A stretch of 64,000 bases of DNA, from contig NZ_JACDXU010000003.1 in NCBI RefSeq assembly GCF_020539485.1, forward strand, positions 1 to 64,000. The letters run 5' to 3'. A program made the position numbers and the translations under genes. The notes beneath the pieces are model-generated. The model was not told where the DNA came from and made no database searches. It saw only the letters and a list, made by a program, of their open reading frames with translations. Numbering within the stretch: the first letter of the stretch is position 1; every line of letters starts with the position of its first letter. Origin of the DNA: Fulverythrobacter ferritrahens (GTDB taxonomy: Bacteria; Pseudomonadota; Alphaproteobacteria; Sphingomonadales; Sphingomonadaceae). Below, piece by piece: positions 1-9,040 of the stretch.

Positions 1-15
1 TACGCGCTTCGGTGA

Positions 16-93
<78 letters not shown>

Positions 94-196
94 AACCCTG
101 AAACACCCAAACACAGCCGCTCGGGCAAAAGACTCGCTTAGCGGGCTGTTAACTTGATTTCCCGTAATAGCTCGGTGGGGCATTTGCGGGGGCGAG

Positions 197-2497
197 ATGC
201 AGTTCCTCTCGAGATTCAAGCATTTAATAAATGACATGGTGCATCCGGCCAAAAATCCGGATCTGCAACGTGCGCAATGCATTGCGCTCGGGCGCCAGAT
301 TCCCTTGATGTATTCGATTTTGATCGTTGCGAGTTGGATGCTCGCGGCGAATTTCTACCCTCTCGCGCCGGTCTGGCTTACGCTCCTCATGCCGATGTTG
401 CTCACCGCAGCCTTCATGGTGCGGCTGATCTACTGGCTACGATCGGGGACTGCGATCGACGATCAGAATGCGATTCCTGGCGTGCTGCACCGTATCAACT
501 GGGTGGCGGCAATCCTTGCTGCAGGTATCCTGGCATGGGCCGCAGCCTTGTTTCCCTATGGCGGTCCGTTTCTGCAGGGGCACGTAACCTTCTTTCTTGC
601 GCTGTCTGCCATTTCCACGATGTTCTGTCTCATACAGGCGCGTGCGGCAGCCATGACGGTCGCGCTGGTCGCGGTTACAGGGGCGCTGATCCTCATCATC
701 TGGTCCGGCAATGCCACGATCATGGCAATGGGCCTGAACATTGTGCTCGCAGTGGCTGCGGCGATGTTCCTTGTGACCATCCAGGGCCGGAATTTCGAAC
801 GAATGGTGGCAGCGCAGATCCGGGCGCGTCAGCGTGAGGAAGATCAGCGACGCCTGTTGCGGATGGTGGACGACATGCCCATCGCGGTCCTGACTGTCGA
901 TCCCGAGAAGCTCGTCGTTACCTATGCCAACGAGACATCCATCCGGACCATGCGGCAGATACAGGATCAGCTGGCGCTGGAGCAGGAGGCTCTTGTGGGG
1001 ACTAGTATCGATGTGTTCGAACATCTTCCCCATGGCGCCAGAGCGGCTCTCTCCGATCCCGCCGGTCTTCCCTATCACACACGCATGGCGGTGGGGCCGG
1101 AAGTGATCGACCTGCAGATAACGGGGGTATGGGCAGAGGATGGCGCCTATATCGGGCCTATGCTGTCCTGGGCGATCGTGACCAAGGAAGTCGAGGCGGA
1201 ACAGCATATTCGCTGGCTTGCCCATCATGACACGCTGACCCGCCTGCAGAACCGCGCGCGCTTTCGCGAACAGCTGGATGAAGTGCTGGAAACGCCGGCA
1301 GGGCCTATATCTCTCCTGTTCGTCGATCTCGATGGCTTCAAGCTCGTGAACGATACGATGGGGCATGTAGTGGGAGATGAGGTTCTCACGAGTGTTGCCG
1401 CCCGGTTGCACGAGATTTGCACGGAGCAGCAAGCCGCGATTGGCCGCCTGGGGGGTGACGAATTTGCGATCATTCTCCCCTCCGGCGATGAGGAGAGGGT
1501 CAACCAGTTCTGTCTCCGCCTGATCTCCAGCCTGTCCTTGCCCTTTCGCCTGGAAGACCAGCGCAGCGTCGAGATCGGTGCGTCGATCGGGATCGCGACG
1601 GCCCCGCGCCACGGCAAACGCTCCAAGGAACTCCTCTCCCGCGCCGATATCGCATTGAGCGTCGCGAAGATTGCCGGAAAAGGCACGTTTCGCAGGTTCG
1701 AGCCGGAAATGGAACGCCAGGTGCAGGAGCGTGTGGCGCTGGAAGCCGAGCTGCGCGAAGCCATTCGCAATCGGCGCGGACTCTATGTATTCTATCAACC
1801 AATCCTCGATATCGCGAGCGGTCGGGTGACCGCACGCGAAGCATTGGTGCGCTGGCATCTGCCCCAGCGGGGCTGGATTTCCCCGTCCTATTTCATCCCC
1901 ATTGCCGAGCAGAGCGGCCTGATCCGCGAACTAGGTCTGTTCGTGCTGGAGCAGGCCTGTAGCGATGCGCTGCAATGGGCGGATGGAGCACGCGTGGCCG
2001 TGAATGTCTCCCCGGGGCAATTGGGGCAGGGGACCATCGCCAATGCGGTGCTTTCCATCCTGCTGCGCACGGGTCTTGCCGCCAACAGGCTGGAAGTGGA
2101 AGTGACCGAAACCGCCCTGCTGAATGAAGAGGCCAGCGGGATCGGCGATCTACGCCACCTGAGAGCCATGGGCGTGCGGGTCGCCTTGGACGATTTCGGC
2201 ACCGGCTATTCCTCGCTTGCCCATTTGCGGGCTTTCCCATTCGACAAGATCAAGATCGACGGCTCCTTCGTGCGGGATGCGCTAACCCGGCCCGATTGCG
2301 CGGCGGTGGTGGGCGCAGTGGCGGATCTCGGCCGGCGCCTTGGCGTGACGACCGTGGCAGAAGGCGTGGAAACAGAGGAGCACCTCAAGCTGGTGACGAG
2401 AGAAGGCTGCGTGGAGGTGCAAGGCCATTATTTCGGCAGTCCGGAGCCGGAGGGGCGAGACATAGGGGAAGTCTCGCGCCTCACCGCATCGGCATAA
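197..2497 (+). CDS. membrane-bound PAS-GGDEF-EAL cyclic-di-GMP protein
   Basis: This 766-residue protein probably makes and/or breaks down cyclic-di-GMP at the inner membrane. Residues about 30-200 form roughly six hydrophobic segments. A PAS-like region follows (about 215-335, VDDMPIAVLTVDPEKLVV). The GGDEF domain has an intact active-site loop RLGGDEFAIIL (about 417-427) but no RxxD product-inhibition site five residues upstream. The EAL domain keeps REALVRW (about 547) and the catalytic loop DDFGTGYSSL (about 664). With both active sites present the net activity cannot be read from sequence. The ATG has a G-rich ribosome site just upstream. The gene follows the fMet tRNA and is probably a single transcription unit. 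Confidence 0.95.
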   Translation: MQFLSRFKHLINDMVHPAKNPDLQRAQCIALGRQIPLMYSILIVASWMLAANFYPLAPVWLTLLMPMLLTAAFMVRLIYWLRSGTAIDDQNAIPGVLHRINWVAAILAAGILAWAAALFPYGGPFLQGHVTFFLALSAISTMFCLIQARAAAMTVALVAVTGALILIIWSGNATIMAMGLNIVLAVAAAMFLVTIQGRNFERMVAAQIRARQREEDQRRLLRMVDDMPIAVLTVDPEKLVVTYANETSIRTMRQIQDQLALEQEALVGTSIDVFEHLPHGARAALSDPAGLPYHTRMAVGPEVIDLQITGVWAEDGAYIGPMLSWAIVTKEVEAEQHIRWLAHHDTLTRLQNRARFREQLDEVLETPAGPISLLFVDLDGFKLVNDTMGHVVGDEVLTSVAARLHEICTEQQAAIGRLGGDEFAIILPSGDEERVNQFCLRLISSLSLPFRLEDQRSVEIGASIGIATAPRHGKRSKELLSRADIALSVAKIAGKGTFRRFEPEMERQVQERVALEAELREAIRNRRGLYVFYQPILDIASGRVTAREALVRWHLPQRGWISPSYFIPIAEQSGLIRELGLFVLEQACSDALQWADGARVAVNVSPGQLGQGTIANAVLSILLRTGLAANRLEVEVTETALLNEEASGIGDLRHLRAMGVRVALDDFGTGYSSLAHLRAFPFDKIKIDGSFVRDALTRPDCAAVVGAVADLGRRLGVTTVAEGVETEEHLKLVTREGCVEVQGHYFGSPEPEGRDIGEVSRLTASA

Positions 2498-2560
2498 ACA
2501 GACCGCATTCACCCCATACAGCACGCTTCCCCATTGACGGGCAGCGCCATGATCTTTCAA

Positions 2561-2584
2561 GCTCCCGGAAAATATACAGGGAGC
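2561..2584 (+). promoter_or_regulatory. hairpin covering the ribosome binding site of the esterase gene
   Basis: GCTCCC (2561-2566) and GGGAGC (2579-2584) are perfect 6-bp inverted repeats with a 12-nt A/T-rich loop. The right arm contains the GGGAG Shine-Dalgarno element five bases before the ATG at 2589. Folding of the mRNA here would hide the ribosome site. That it regulates translation is inference. Confidence 0.4.
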
Positions 2585-2588
2585 CAGA

Positions 2589-4097
2589 ATGCCTTCGAAA
2601 ATCGCAATTGCCGCCTGCCTGGCCCTTGCTGCCGGGCTCGTTTCGAGCTGTGCCCCGACCGGAGAAGCCCGATCCACACTGGCGCATGCACAGGATCGTG
2701 CGCGTTGTGAGGCAAGTTCCGCGCTCGGAGTACTGAGCAGCACTGCCACCGCGACATGGGTGGAGGCGGATGGATCGCTGCCAGCCTTCTGCGAGATCAA
2801 GGCTACGCTCTCGCCTGAAGCAGGCTCTGAGATCGGAGTGGTCTATCGCCTCCCGGTGGGGTGGAATGGCAAGATGCTGGGCCTTGGCGGCGGCGGTTGG
2901 GCCGGAAACATTACGCTGGATGCCGCAAAGCCTGGCCTGACCGCCGGCTATGCCACGGCGCAGACCGATGGCGGCCATGCCAGCACTACGCCTTTTGAAA
3001 ACCCCTGGGTGGTCGACCCGGTCAAGGCGAAGGATTTTTCCTGGCGCGCGATTCATGAAATGACCGAGGCGGGCAAGAAGCTGGTCACCGCCTATTACGG
3101 CAAGGGGCTGGATCGCTCCTATTTCCATGGCTGTTCCACCGGCGGGCGAATGGCGCTGATGGAAGCACAGCGTTTCCCGAACGATTATGATGCGATCATC
3201 TCGCAGGCGCCAGTTTATACCCTGCAGGTGCAGACCAGCGCCGTGCTGCGCAACAATCTGTTTGCTCAGCCCGGTGCGGCGCTGGGCGCGGAAGGCGCGA
3301 AGCTGGTGAGCGACGCGGTGCTCAAATCCTGCGATGCCAAGGATGGAGTGACAGATGGCGTGATCGCCGCTCCGCGCTCCTGCCAGTGGAATCCGCAGGA
3401 ATTGCTCTGCAAGCCGGGCAGCACTGGCGGGTGCCTCACCCAGCCGCAAGTCAACGCACTGCAGATCGCCTATGACGGGGTACGCGCGGCCGATGGCTCT
3501 TACGCTCAATTGCCGCTGAGCAGGGGCGGGGAAGCCGGATGGGCGGCCTTCGTGGCGATCAATGGCGACCGCAAGGAATTTTCCAATGGCGGCGGCACGG
3601 GCGGACTGGTGCCGGTGCTCTGGCCCGGAAAGCAGGTCGATCTCAATTCCCTTACTCCCGCGCAGGTGGTGGAAGGCCGTGCCAGTGCCTTCGCCAAAAT
3701 GTATGAAGCCGGCGATCCCAATCTGGCCCCGTTCTTCGCGCGCGGCGGCAAGCTGTTGATGTGGCATGGCGAAAGTGATCCCGGGCCGAGCCCGGTGGGC
3801 ACAATCGACTATGTCGAGGCGGTGAAGCGCATTGATCCACGCGGAGCGGCCAATGGCTTGCAGATGTTCCTTGCGCCCGGCGTGGGGCATTGCGCAGGCG
3901 GGCCGGGTGCGGATCAGGTGGATATGCTGGATGCGCTCGATGGCTGGGTGAACACTGGCAAGGCCCCCGAAACGCTGGTGGCGAAGAAGGCTGACGGTTC
4001 GATGGTCCGCCCGCTTTGCGCATGGCCCAAGGTGGCGCATTATGCGGGCAGCGGGGAAGTGAACGATCCGAAGAACTATCGCTGCGTTGCGCGCTAG
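2589..4097 (+). CDS. tannase/feruloyl esterase family lipoprotein
   Basis: A 502-residue alpha/beta hydrolase of the tannase and feruloyl esterase family, expected to split ester bonds of plant phenolic esters. The nucleophile motif is HGCSTGG (about residues 179-185), with the general-base histidine in GVGHCAGG near residue 432. An N-terminal hydrophobic segment ends in a lipobox-like VSSC around residue 21, so the enzyme is probably a lipid-anchored envelope protein. Cysteines such as those in CDAKDGV and CNWxP-like segments fit the family's disulfide and calcium-site region. It heads a co-directional group with an SDR, a hydroxy acid dehydrogenase and two aromatic acid transporters, which supports catabolism of a plant aromatic ester. 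The exact substrate is not visible. Confidence 0.88.
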   Translation: MPSKIAIAACLALAAGLVSSCAPTGEARSTLAHAQDRARCEASSALGVLSSTATATWVEADGSLPAFCEIKATLSPEAGSEIGVVYRLPVGWNGKMLGLGGGGWAGNITLDAAKPGLTAGYATAQTDGGHASTTPFENPWVVDPVKAKDFSWRAIHEMTEAGKKLVTAYYGKGLDRSYFHGCSTGGRMALMEAQRFPNDYDAIISQAPVYTLQVQTSAVLRNNLFAQPGAALGAEGAKLVSDAVLKSCDAKDGVTDGVIAAPRSCQWNPQELLCKPGSTGGCLTQPQVNALQIAYDGVRAADGSYAQLPLSRGGEAGWAAFVAINGDRKEFSNGGGTGGLVPVLWPGKQVDLNSLTPAQVVEGRASAFAKMYEAGDPNLAPFFARGGKLLMWHGESDPGPSPVGTIDYVEAVKRIDPRGAANGLQMFLAPGVGHCAGGPGADQVDMLDALDGWVNTGKAPETLVAKKADGSMVRPLCAWPKVAHYAGSGEVNDPKNYRCVAR

Positions 4098-4107
4098 ATA
4101 GGCAGAA

Positions 4108-4152
4108 GATTTGCCTTGCTCCCTCCGCTTTGTGGGCGGGGCGGGGCAAATC
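4108..4152 (+). terminator. hairpin between esterase and SDR genes
   Basis: GATTTGCC (4108-4115) pairs with GGCAAATC (4145-4152), enclosing a second GC-rich potential stem. There is no clear T-run on either strand, so this may be an imperfect terminator or an mRNA-stabilising structure between 4097 and the SDR start at 4252. Confidence 0.35.
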
Positions 4153-4251
4153 ATTCGCCGCCATGCGCCGCAGCAACTATGGACTTGCACTCCGCCATGA
4201 ATTCGGGTGGTGGAGATTGATAAAGGCAACATCGCGAGAGGAAGAAAGCCG

Positions 4252-4986
4252 GTGAACCTCGATATTCTCAAGGGTCGTGTCGCAGTGGTTACGGGTGCCA
4301 GCTCCGGTATCGGTGAGGCCTGTGCGCTGGGCTATGCCGCTGCGGGCGCCAAGGTCGTGCTTGCCGCGCGCCGGGTGGATCGCCTTGAAGGGCTTGTCAG
4401 GAAGATCGAGGAAGCAGGGGGCGAGGCACTGGCCGTGGCCACTGACGTGACCGACGAGGAAGCGGTGGCCAATCTCTTCCAGCAAGCCGTTGACCGGTTC
4501 GGCACGGTGGACATCCTGATCAACAATGCCGGCATTGCCGACAGCACGGCCGTTTACGAATTGTCGCTGGAAATGTGGCGCAAGGTGATCGACACCAACC
4601 TCACTTCCGCCTTCCTGTGCAGCCGCGAAGCCTTCCGTATCATGAAGGACAAGGGGCATGGCCGCATCATCAATGTGGGTTCGATCTCGGCCCGCGTGCC
4701 GCGTGCGGATAGCCCGGCCTATGCCGCCAGCAAGTGGGGCCTTGATGGGCTGACCCGCTCGCTCGCCATTGACGGGCGGGAATTCAATATTGCCGCATCG
4801 ATGTTCAATCCCGGCATCGTGGCCACCGAAATCGCGCCGGGCGCCGTGAAGCTCGACAAGGATTTCGCTGCTCAGCCCAAGGACATCGCGGATGCGATCA
4901 TCCATATGACCGCGCTGCCCGATCACCTCAATTTCTATGAGGCGATGATCGTCCAGAACAAGCTGCCCTTCCTCGGCCGCGGCTGA
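4252..4986 (+). CDS. short-chain dehydrogenase/reductase (SDR)
   Basis: A 244-residue classical SDR, a cytosolic NAD(P)(H)-dependent oxidoreductase of alcohols or ketones. The cofactor motif TGASSGIG lies at about residues 14-21, NNAG is present, and the catalytic Y-x3-K sits in YAASKWGLDG after a serine in VGSISA. The GTG at 4252 is preferred because it follows the purine-rich GAGAGGAAG and gives the normal N-terminus; an upstream in-frame start at 4207 would add 15 unusual residues. The next gene starts ten bases after its stop, so the two are likely co-transcribed. In sphingomonads several SDRs oxidise the C-alpha alcohol of lignin dimers, but nothing here proves that substrate. Confidence 0.9.
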   Translation: MNLDILKGRVAVVTGASSGIGEACALGYAAAGAKVVLAARRVDRLEGLVRKIEEAGGEALAVATDVTDEEAVANLFQQAVDRFGTVDILINNAGIADSTAVYELSLEMWRKVIDTNLTSAFLCSREAFRIMKDKGHGRIINVGSISARVPRADSPAYAASKWGLDGLTRSLAIDGREFNIAASMFNPGIVATEIAPGAVKLDKDFAAQPKDIADAIIHMTALPDHLNFYEAMIVQNKLPFLGRG

Positions 4987-4996
4987 GCACGCGGCA

Positions 4997-6151
4997 ATGG
5001 CGGGGGCGTCCACCTTCGGCTGCTTCAACATCGCCGACCTGCGCAAGCGGGCAAAGGCGCGCCTGCCGTTGGGCGTGTGGGAATATGTCGAGCGCGGCAC
5101 GGAGGATGAACTTGGCCTTGCCCGTAATCGCGCGGGCTTCGATGCTGTAACATTCCGCCCCCATGTGGCGCGCAATGTGGAGCGGGTGGATAGTTCCACC
5201 ACCTTGCTGGGCACGCCCTCCGCAGCTCCCTTCGCCGTCGCGCCTACCGGGGCGGCAGGGCTGCTGTGGTACAAGGGCGATCTGGCTCTGGCCAGGGCGG
5301 CTGCCCGTGCGGGCGTGCCCTTCACCATCTGCAGCGCCAGCACGATGGATATAGACCAGATTGCCGAGGCAGGCGGACGGTTGTGGTTCCAGCTCTATAC
5401 CTGGGCGGATCGCTCCCTGTCCTACGCGGTGGTCGACCGGGCGCAGGAACTGGGCTGCGAGGCGCTGCTGGTGACGTTGGACCTGCCGGTGCCGCCCAAT
5501 CGCGAATATCTCTATCACAATGGCTTCGGCACGCCTTTCCGGCTCAATGCGCGCAACACCGCCGACATCCTGCTGCATCCGCGCTGGCTGATGGGCGTGA
5601 TGGGGCGCTATGCCGTGAGCGGGGGCATACCCAGCCAGGCCAATCTGCCCGACCGGCTGCGCAGCCGCGTGACGCAGAGCGTGCATCCCGGCGCGCTGTT
5701 CAAGCAGGACAATATCGACTGGGAAGAGATTGCCCGCCTGCGGGATCGCTGGAAGGGCAAGCTGGTCCTGAAAGGACTGTTGCGGCCCGATGATGCCGAA
5801 CTGGCGGTGAAGGTGGGGGCGGACGGGATCGTTGTATCCAACCATGGCGCGCGCGGGCTGGACAGCTCGATCTCATCCATGGAAGCTTTGCCCGCCATCG
5901 TGGATGCTGTGGGCTGCCGCCTGGAAGTGCTGCTGGACAGCGGGGTGCGGCGCGGCAGCGATGTGGTGAAGGCCGTAGCGCTGGGGGCCAAGGGCGTGCT
6001 TGCCGGAAGGGCTGCGCTTTATGGCCTCGCCGCGGGCGGGGAAGATGGCGTGGTGCGGGCCCTCGAACTGCTCAAGGCGGAAACCGCGCGGACGATGGGC
6101 CTGCTGGGGGCAAGAAACATAGGCGAGGTAAGCAAAGACCTGTTGGGCTGA
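4997..6151 (+). CDS. FMN-dependent alpha-hydroxy acid dehydrogenase (LldD/mandelate dehydrogenase family)
   Basis: A 384-residue TIM-barrel flavoprotein that oxidises an L-2-hydroxy acid to the 2-keto acid. Family landmarks are ERGTEDELGLARN near the N-terminus, the FMN-site segment APTGAAGLLW, and the catalytic-base stretch VVSNHGARGLD (histidine near residue 283) followed by LLDSGVRRGSDVVKAV and LAGRAALYG for phosphate binding. The length fits the lactate/mandelate family. It lies between an SDR and two aromatic acid transporters, so an aryl hydroxy acid such as a mandelate-type compound is a plausible substrate, by inference from context. The start ATG is ten bases after the SDR stop. Confidence 0.9.
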   Translation: MAGASTFGCFNIADLRKRAKARLPLGVWEYVERGTEDELGLARNRAGFDAVTFRPHVARNVERVDSSTTLLGTPSAAPFAVAPTGAAGLLWYKGDLALARAAARAGVPFTICSASTMDIDQIAEAGGRLWFQLYTWADRSLSYAVVDRAQELGCEALLVTLDLPVPPNREYLYHNGFGTPFRLNARNTADILLHPRWLMGVMGRYAVSGGIPSQANLPDRLRSRVTQSVHPGALFKQDNIDWEEIARLRDRWKGKLVLKGLLRPDDAELAVKVGADGIVVSNHGARGLDSSISSMEALPAIVDAVGCRLEVLLDSGVRRGSDVVKAVALGAKGVLAGRAALYGLAAGGEDGVVRALELLKAETARTMGLLGARNIGEVSKDLLG

Positions 6152-6190
6152 TCCGTCAAAGAACGGACGGCCGGGGAAGGGGGAGAGCTG

Positions 6191-7540
6191 GTGCAGATCA
6201 CTTTTTCAGAGGCCGTGAGCAGCCGCCCGGTGCGATTGTTCCAATATGCCGTCGTGGCGATGGTGCTGCTCGTCCTCGTTTTTGACGGAATGGACGCGCA
6301 GGCACTTGGCCTCGTGGTACCGGCGATCGTTGCCGAATGGGGCATCGATCGTGCGGCATTCGGCACGGCCCTCTCCGCCTCGCTGATCGGGATGGGCATC
6401 GGGGCCTGGTTGGGCGGATGGCTGGGAGACCGTTTGGGGCGGCTCAATTTGCTGTTTGGCGCTGCGCTGGTCTTCGGCGGAGCCACGGTGCTTTCCGCTC
6501 AGGTGGACAGCGTAGGTGCTTTGGCGCTGCTGCGCTTCCTCGGTGGGTTGGGCTTTGGTGCGGCGGGCCCGAACGGCCTTGCCTTGGCGAGCGAATGGAC
6601 GCCGGAGCGTTTCCGCACCCATGTGATCTCGCTGCTGTCGGTCGGCACTCCGGCGGGCGGAACCATTGCGGCGGGCGTGGCGCCTTTCCTGCTGGACGAT
6701 CTGGGCTGGCGCGGGCTGTTCGTACTCTTCGGCGGGGCTTCAGTCCTCGCGGGCATTCTCGCTCTGGTATTGCTGCGGGAATCGCCTTCGTATCTGCTGG
6801 CGAAGGGAAAGCGGGACAAGGCCGAGCGCATCACGCGTGACAAGCTGGGCGATGACATCGAACTGGGGCCTGAAGCTCCGCAGGGGATTATGGTCGGACG
6901 TGGCGGGATCGTCACGGAAATTGGCCTGTTCCATCGCGGCAATACCCGTCTTACACTTGGCGTCGGCATCGCATTCTCGGCCTCCACCGCCATTGTCTAT
7001 GGCTTGACGAGCTGGGGGACGGAACTGTTCACCTCGCGCGGGTTTACCCCTGCCGAGGCGATCGGCGTGCTGTTCTGGATGGGCCTGCTGTCGGTGGCAG
7101 GTGCGCTATGCGCGGGATATTTTCTGCGTGCCTTCGGTTCCTTCAAGCTCATGGCAGGGTGCTCTGTACTCACCTTTGCGGCGTTGATTGCGCTCGGAAT
7201 CCTGGTGGAACAGCTCACCGGCGCTCCATCTGCGCTGATGCTCGCGGTGTTCTACGGGCTCGCCTGTCTGGTGGGCGGCATCGTCAGTCTCGGGATATCC
7301 TCAATCTATTCTTTGATGACGATGGGTTATCCCGTTTCCTGCCGTTCAGCCGGGATCGGCCTGGGAATGTTGCTCGGCCGCCTTGGAGGTATCGCCATGG
7401 CGTGGAGTGGGGGTTATCTGTTGAATCTGGGCGGCACTTCCGTGCTGCCCTTCTTCGGCGTTCTGACCGTATGCGCCCTGGCGGTCGGCTCGTCGATCTG
7501 GATCATAGATCGGCATATTGCGCCGGCACCCGCCCTTTGA
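6191..7540 (+). CDS. MFS transporter, aromatic acid:H+ symporter (AAHS) type
   Basis: A 449-residue inner-membrane protein with about twelve hydrophobic segments. TM1 carries the AAHS-type DGMDAQALG motif (DGxD, as in PcaK and BenK), and the loop between TM2 and TM3 has GGWLGDRLGR, the MFS signature. A second family loop, ESPSYLLAKG, lies in the middle. These transporters import aromatic or hydroxylated acids with protons. The GTG start at 6191 follows GGGAGAGCTG. The protein resembles the next gene along its whole length, so the two are a tandem duplicate pair with a 22-nt gap. The substrate is unknown but probably linked to the upstream esterase and dehydrogenases. Confidence 0.92.
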   Translation: MQITFSEAVSSRPVRLFQYAVVAMVLLVLVFDGMDAQALGLVVPAIVAEWGIDRAAFGTALSASLIGMGIGAWLGGWLGDRLGRLNLLFGAALVFGGATVLSAQVDSVGALALLRFLGGLGFGAAGPNGLALASEWTPERFRTHVISLLSVGTPAGGTIAAGVAPFLLDDLGWRGLFVLFGGASVLAGILALVLLRESPSYLLAKGKRDKAERITRDKLGDDIELGPEAPQGIMVGRGGIVTEIGLFHRGNTRLTLGVGIAFSASTAIVYGLTSWGTELFTSRGFTPAEAIGVLFWMGLLSVAGALCAGYFLRAFGSFKLMAGCSVLTFAALIALGILVEQLTGAPSALMLAVFYGLACLVGGIVSLGISSIYSLMTMGYPVSCRSAGIGLGMLLGRLGGIAMAWSGGYLLNLGGTSVLPFFGVLTVCALAVGSSIWIIDRHIAPAPAL

Positions 7541-7562
7541 GGCGAATGGGAGAGTAGGGTAA

Positions 7563-8900
7563 ATGCAAACGACTTTCAGCGAAGCCTTGTCGCGCGCGCC
7601 GCTCAGGGCCTTTTCAGTGGCGACTTTCGCGATCTGCATGCTCGTTCTGGTATGTGACGGAATGGACGCCCAACTGCTGGGTATCGTCGCCCCCAAGGTG
7701 ATTGCGGAATTTGGGGTGGACGGAGGCAGCTTCGGCATCGCGATGAGCGCGGCGCTGGTCGGCTTTGGCCTCGGCTCGTGGGGTGGCGGCTGGCTGGGCG
7801 ACACGATCGGGCGGCGCTGGTCGCTTGCCATCGCCACGATAGTGTTTTCCCTCGCTACCGTTGGCGCCAGTCAGGCTGCGGACGTGTGGCACATGGCGGC
7901 CTGGCGTGTGGTTGGCGGGCTGGGCTTCGGTTCGGCCTATGCCAATGCGATCACGCTGGCGGGCGAATGGCTGCCGGATCGCTGGCGATCTGTCGGCGTG
8001 ACGACGCTGTCCGTCGGTACGCCCGCTGGCGGCCTCGTGGTGGCGGCGCTGGCGCCGACTCTGGTCGATCTCTATGGCTGGCGCGGCACTTTCGTTGCCA
8101 TCGGGCTGGGGACCCTCCTCGTCGTATTTCTCATCGTCCTGATATTGCGGGACAGCCCTACTTTCCTGCTCGCGAAGGGCAGAAAGCAAGATGCCCAGAC
8201 TGCTGCGAGCAAAGTCCTTCCCGGGGCGTTCGAACTCGCGCCGGAGCGGCATCATACCGATCGCGACGGTGTTTCCATTGGCGTGTTCGACCGGAGTAAT
8301 CTCCGGCTCAATCTCGGGATCGGGATCGCTTTCGCGGCGGCGGCAACCTGCGCTTATGGTATCCTCAACTGGACGACCACGATGCTGACGGCGAAGGGCT
8401 TCAGCTTCGAGGAGGCAAGCTATGCTGTTTCGGTGGCGGGCATGACGTCGATTGCGTCTTCCATTGCGGCGGGCTTGCTGGTGCAGCGCTTCGGTTCGCG
8501 CATCGTGATGGCAGTGCTCAGTGTGAGCCTGTTGGTTACGCTGCTGGTTCTTGCCTTCCATCTGGAGCAACTCTCCGGCGTTCCCGGTGCCAGCGAAAGC
8601 AATGTCATCGTCGCGCTGATCGGCTTGGCGGCTGCGCTGTTCAGTGCTGCCATTGCCAGCTTCTACGCCATGATGACCTATGGCTATCCGCCGTCCTGCC
8701 GCTCGGCAGGCATCGGTTTCGGTATCTTCGTGGGCCGCATCGGGGCTATTACTGCCAGCGGATTGGGTGGCTGGCTGCTGGATCTGGGTGAGGGCAGTGT
8801 GATTCCGTTCTTCACGGTGCTTTCGATAGCCGCAGTCCTGATCTCGGCCGCCTCCATCATCGTGGATCGTCAGGTGCCGCCTGCTCGGGCCTCTGCCTGA
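7563..8900 (+). CDS. MFS transporter, AAHS type (paralogue of preceding gene)
   Basis: A 445-residue twelve-segment transporter with the same signatures as its neighbour: DGMDAQLLGIVAPKV in TM1, GGWLGDTIGRR in the cytoplasmic loop, and DSPTFLLAKGRK in the centre. Both proteins share a C-terminal region with YGYPPSCRSAGIGFGIFVGR-like sequence (YPVSCRSAGIGLGMLLGR in the first). The high similarity and direct tandem order suggest duplication followed by substrate divergence. The ATG at 7563 follows GGGAGAGTAGGG. It is the last gene of the co-directional catabolic group, and 140 bp separate it from the Fnr-type regulator. Confidence 0.92.
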   Translation: MQTTFSEALSRAPLRAFSVATFAICMLVLVCDGMDAQLLGIVAPKVIAEFGVDGGSFGIAMSAALVGFGLGSWGGGWLGDTIGRRWSLAIATIVFSLATVGASQAADVWHMAAWRVVGGLGFGSAYANAITLAGEWLPDRWRSVGVTTLSVGTPAGGLVVAALAPTLVDLYGWRGTFVAIGLGTLLVVFLIVLILRDSPTFLLAKGRKQDAQTAASKVLPGAFELAPERHHTDRDGVSIGVFDRSNLRLNLGIGIAFAAAATCAYGILNWTTTMLTAKGFSFEEASYAVSVAGMTSIASSIAAGLLVQRFGSRIVMAVLSVSLLVTLLVLAFHLEQLSGVPGASESNVIVALIGLAAALFSAAIASFYAMMTYGYPPSCRSAGIGFGIFVGRIGAITASGLGGWLLDLGEGSVIPFFTVLSIAAVLISAASIIVDRQVPPARASA

Positions 8901-9040
8901 CAGGGCATATTGTGCGCGGAAGCGATAAATTCAGTATCCGGATAGCCGGAATTCGTCCGGACAGGCACGGTTTATCGTGGTGGATCAAAGAAGGTCGATA
9001 GAATTGTTGTAGCGAAGCCCTGCCGTTGGTAAGCGGCGGC

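Noticed and set aside
8937-8961. TCCGGA repeats upstream of the fnr gene
   Set aside because: Short GC-rich palindromic words are common in this DNA; spacing and symmetry do not suggest an operator or a terminator.
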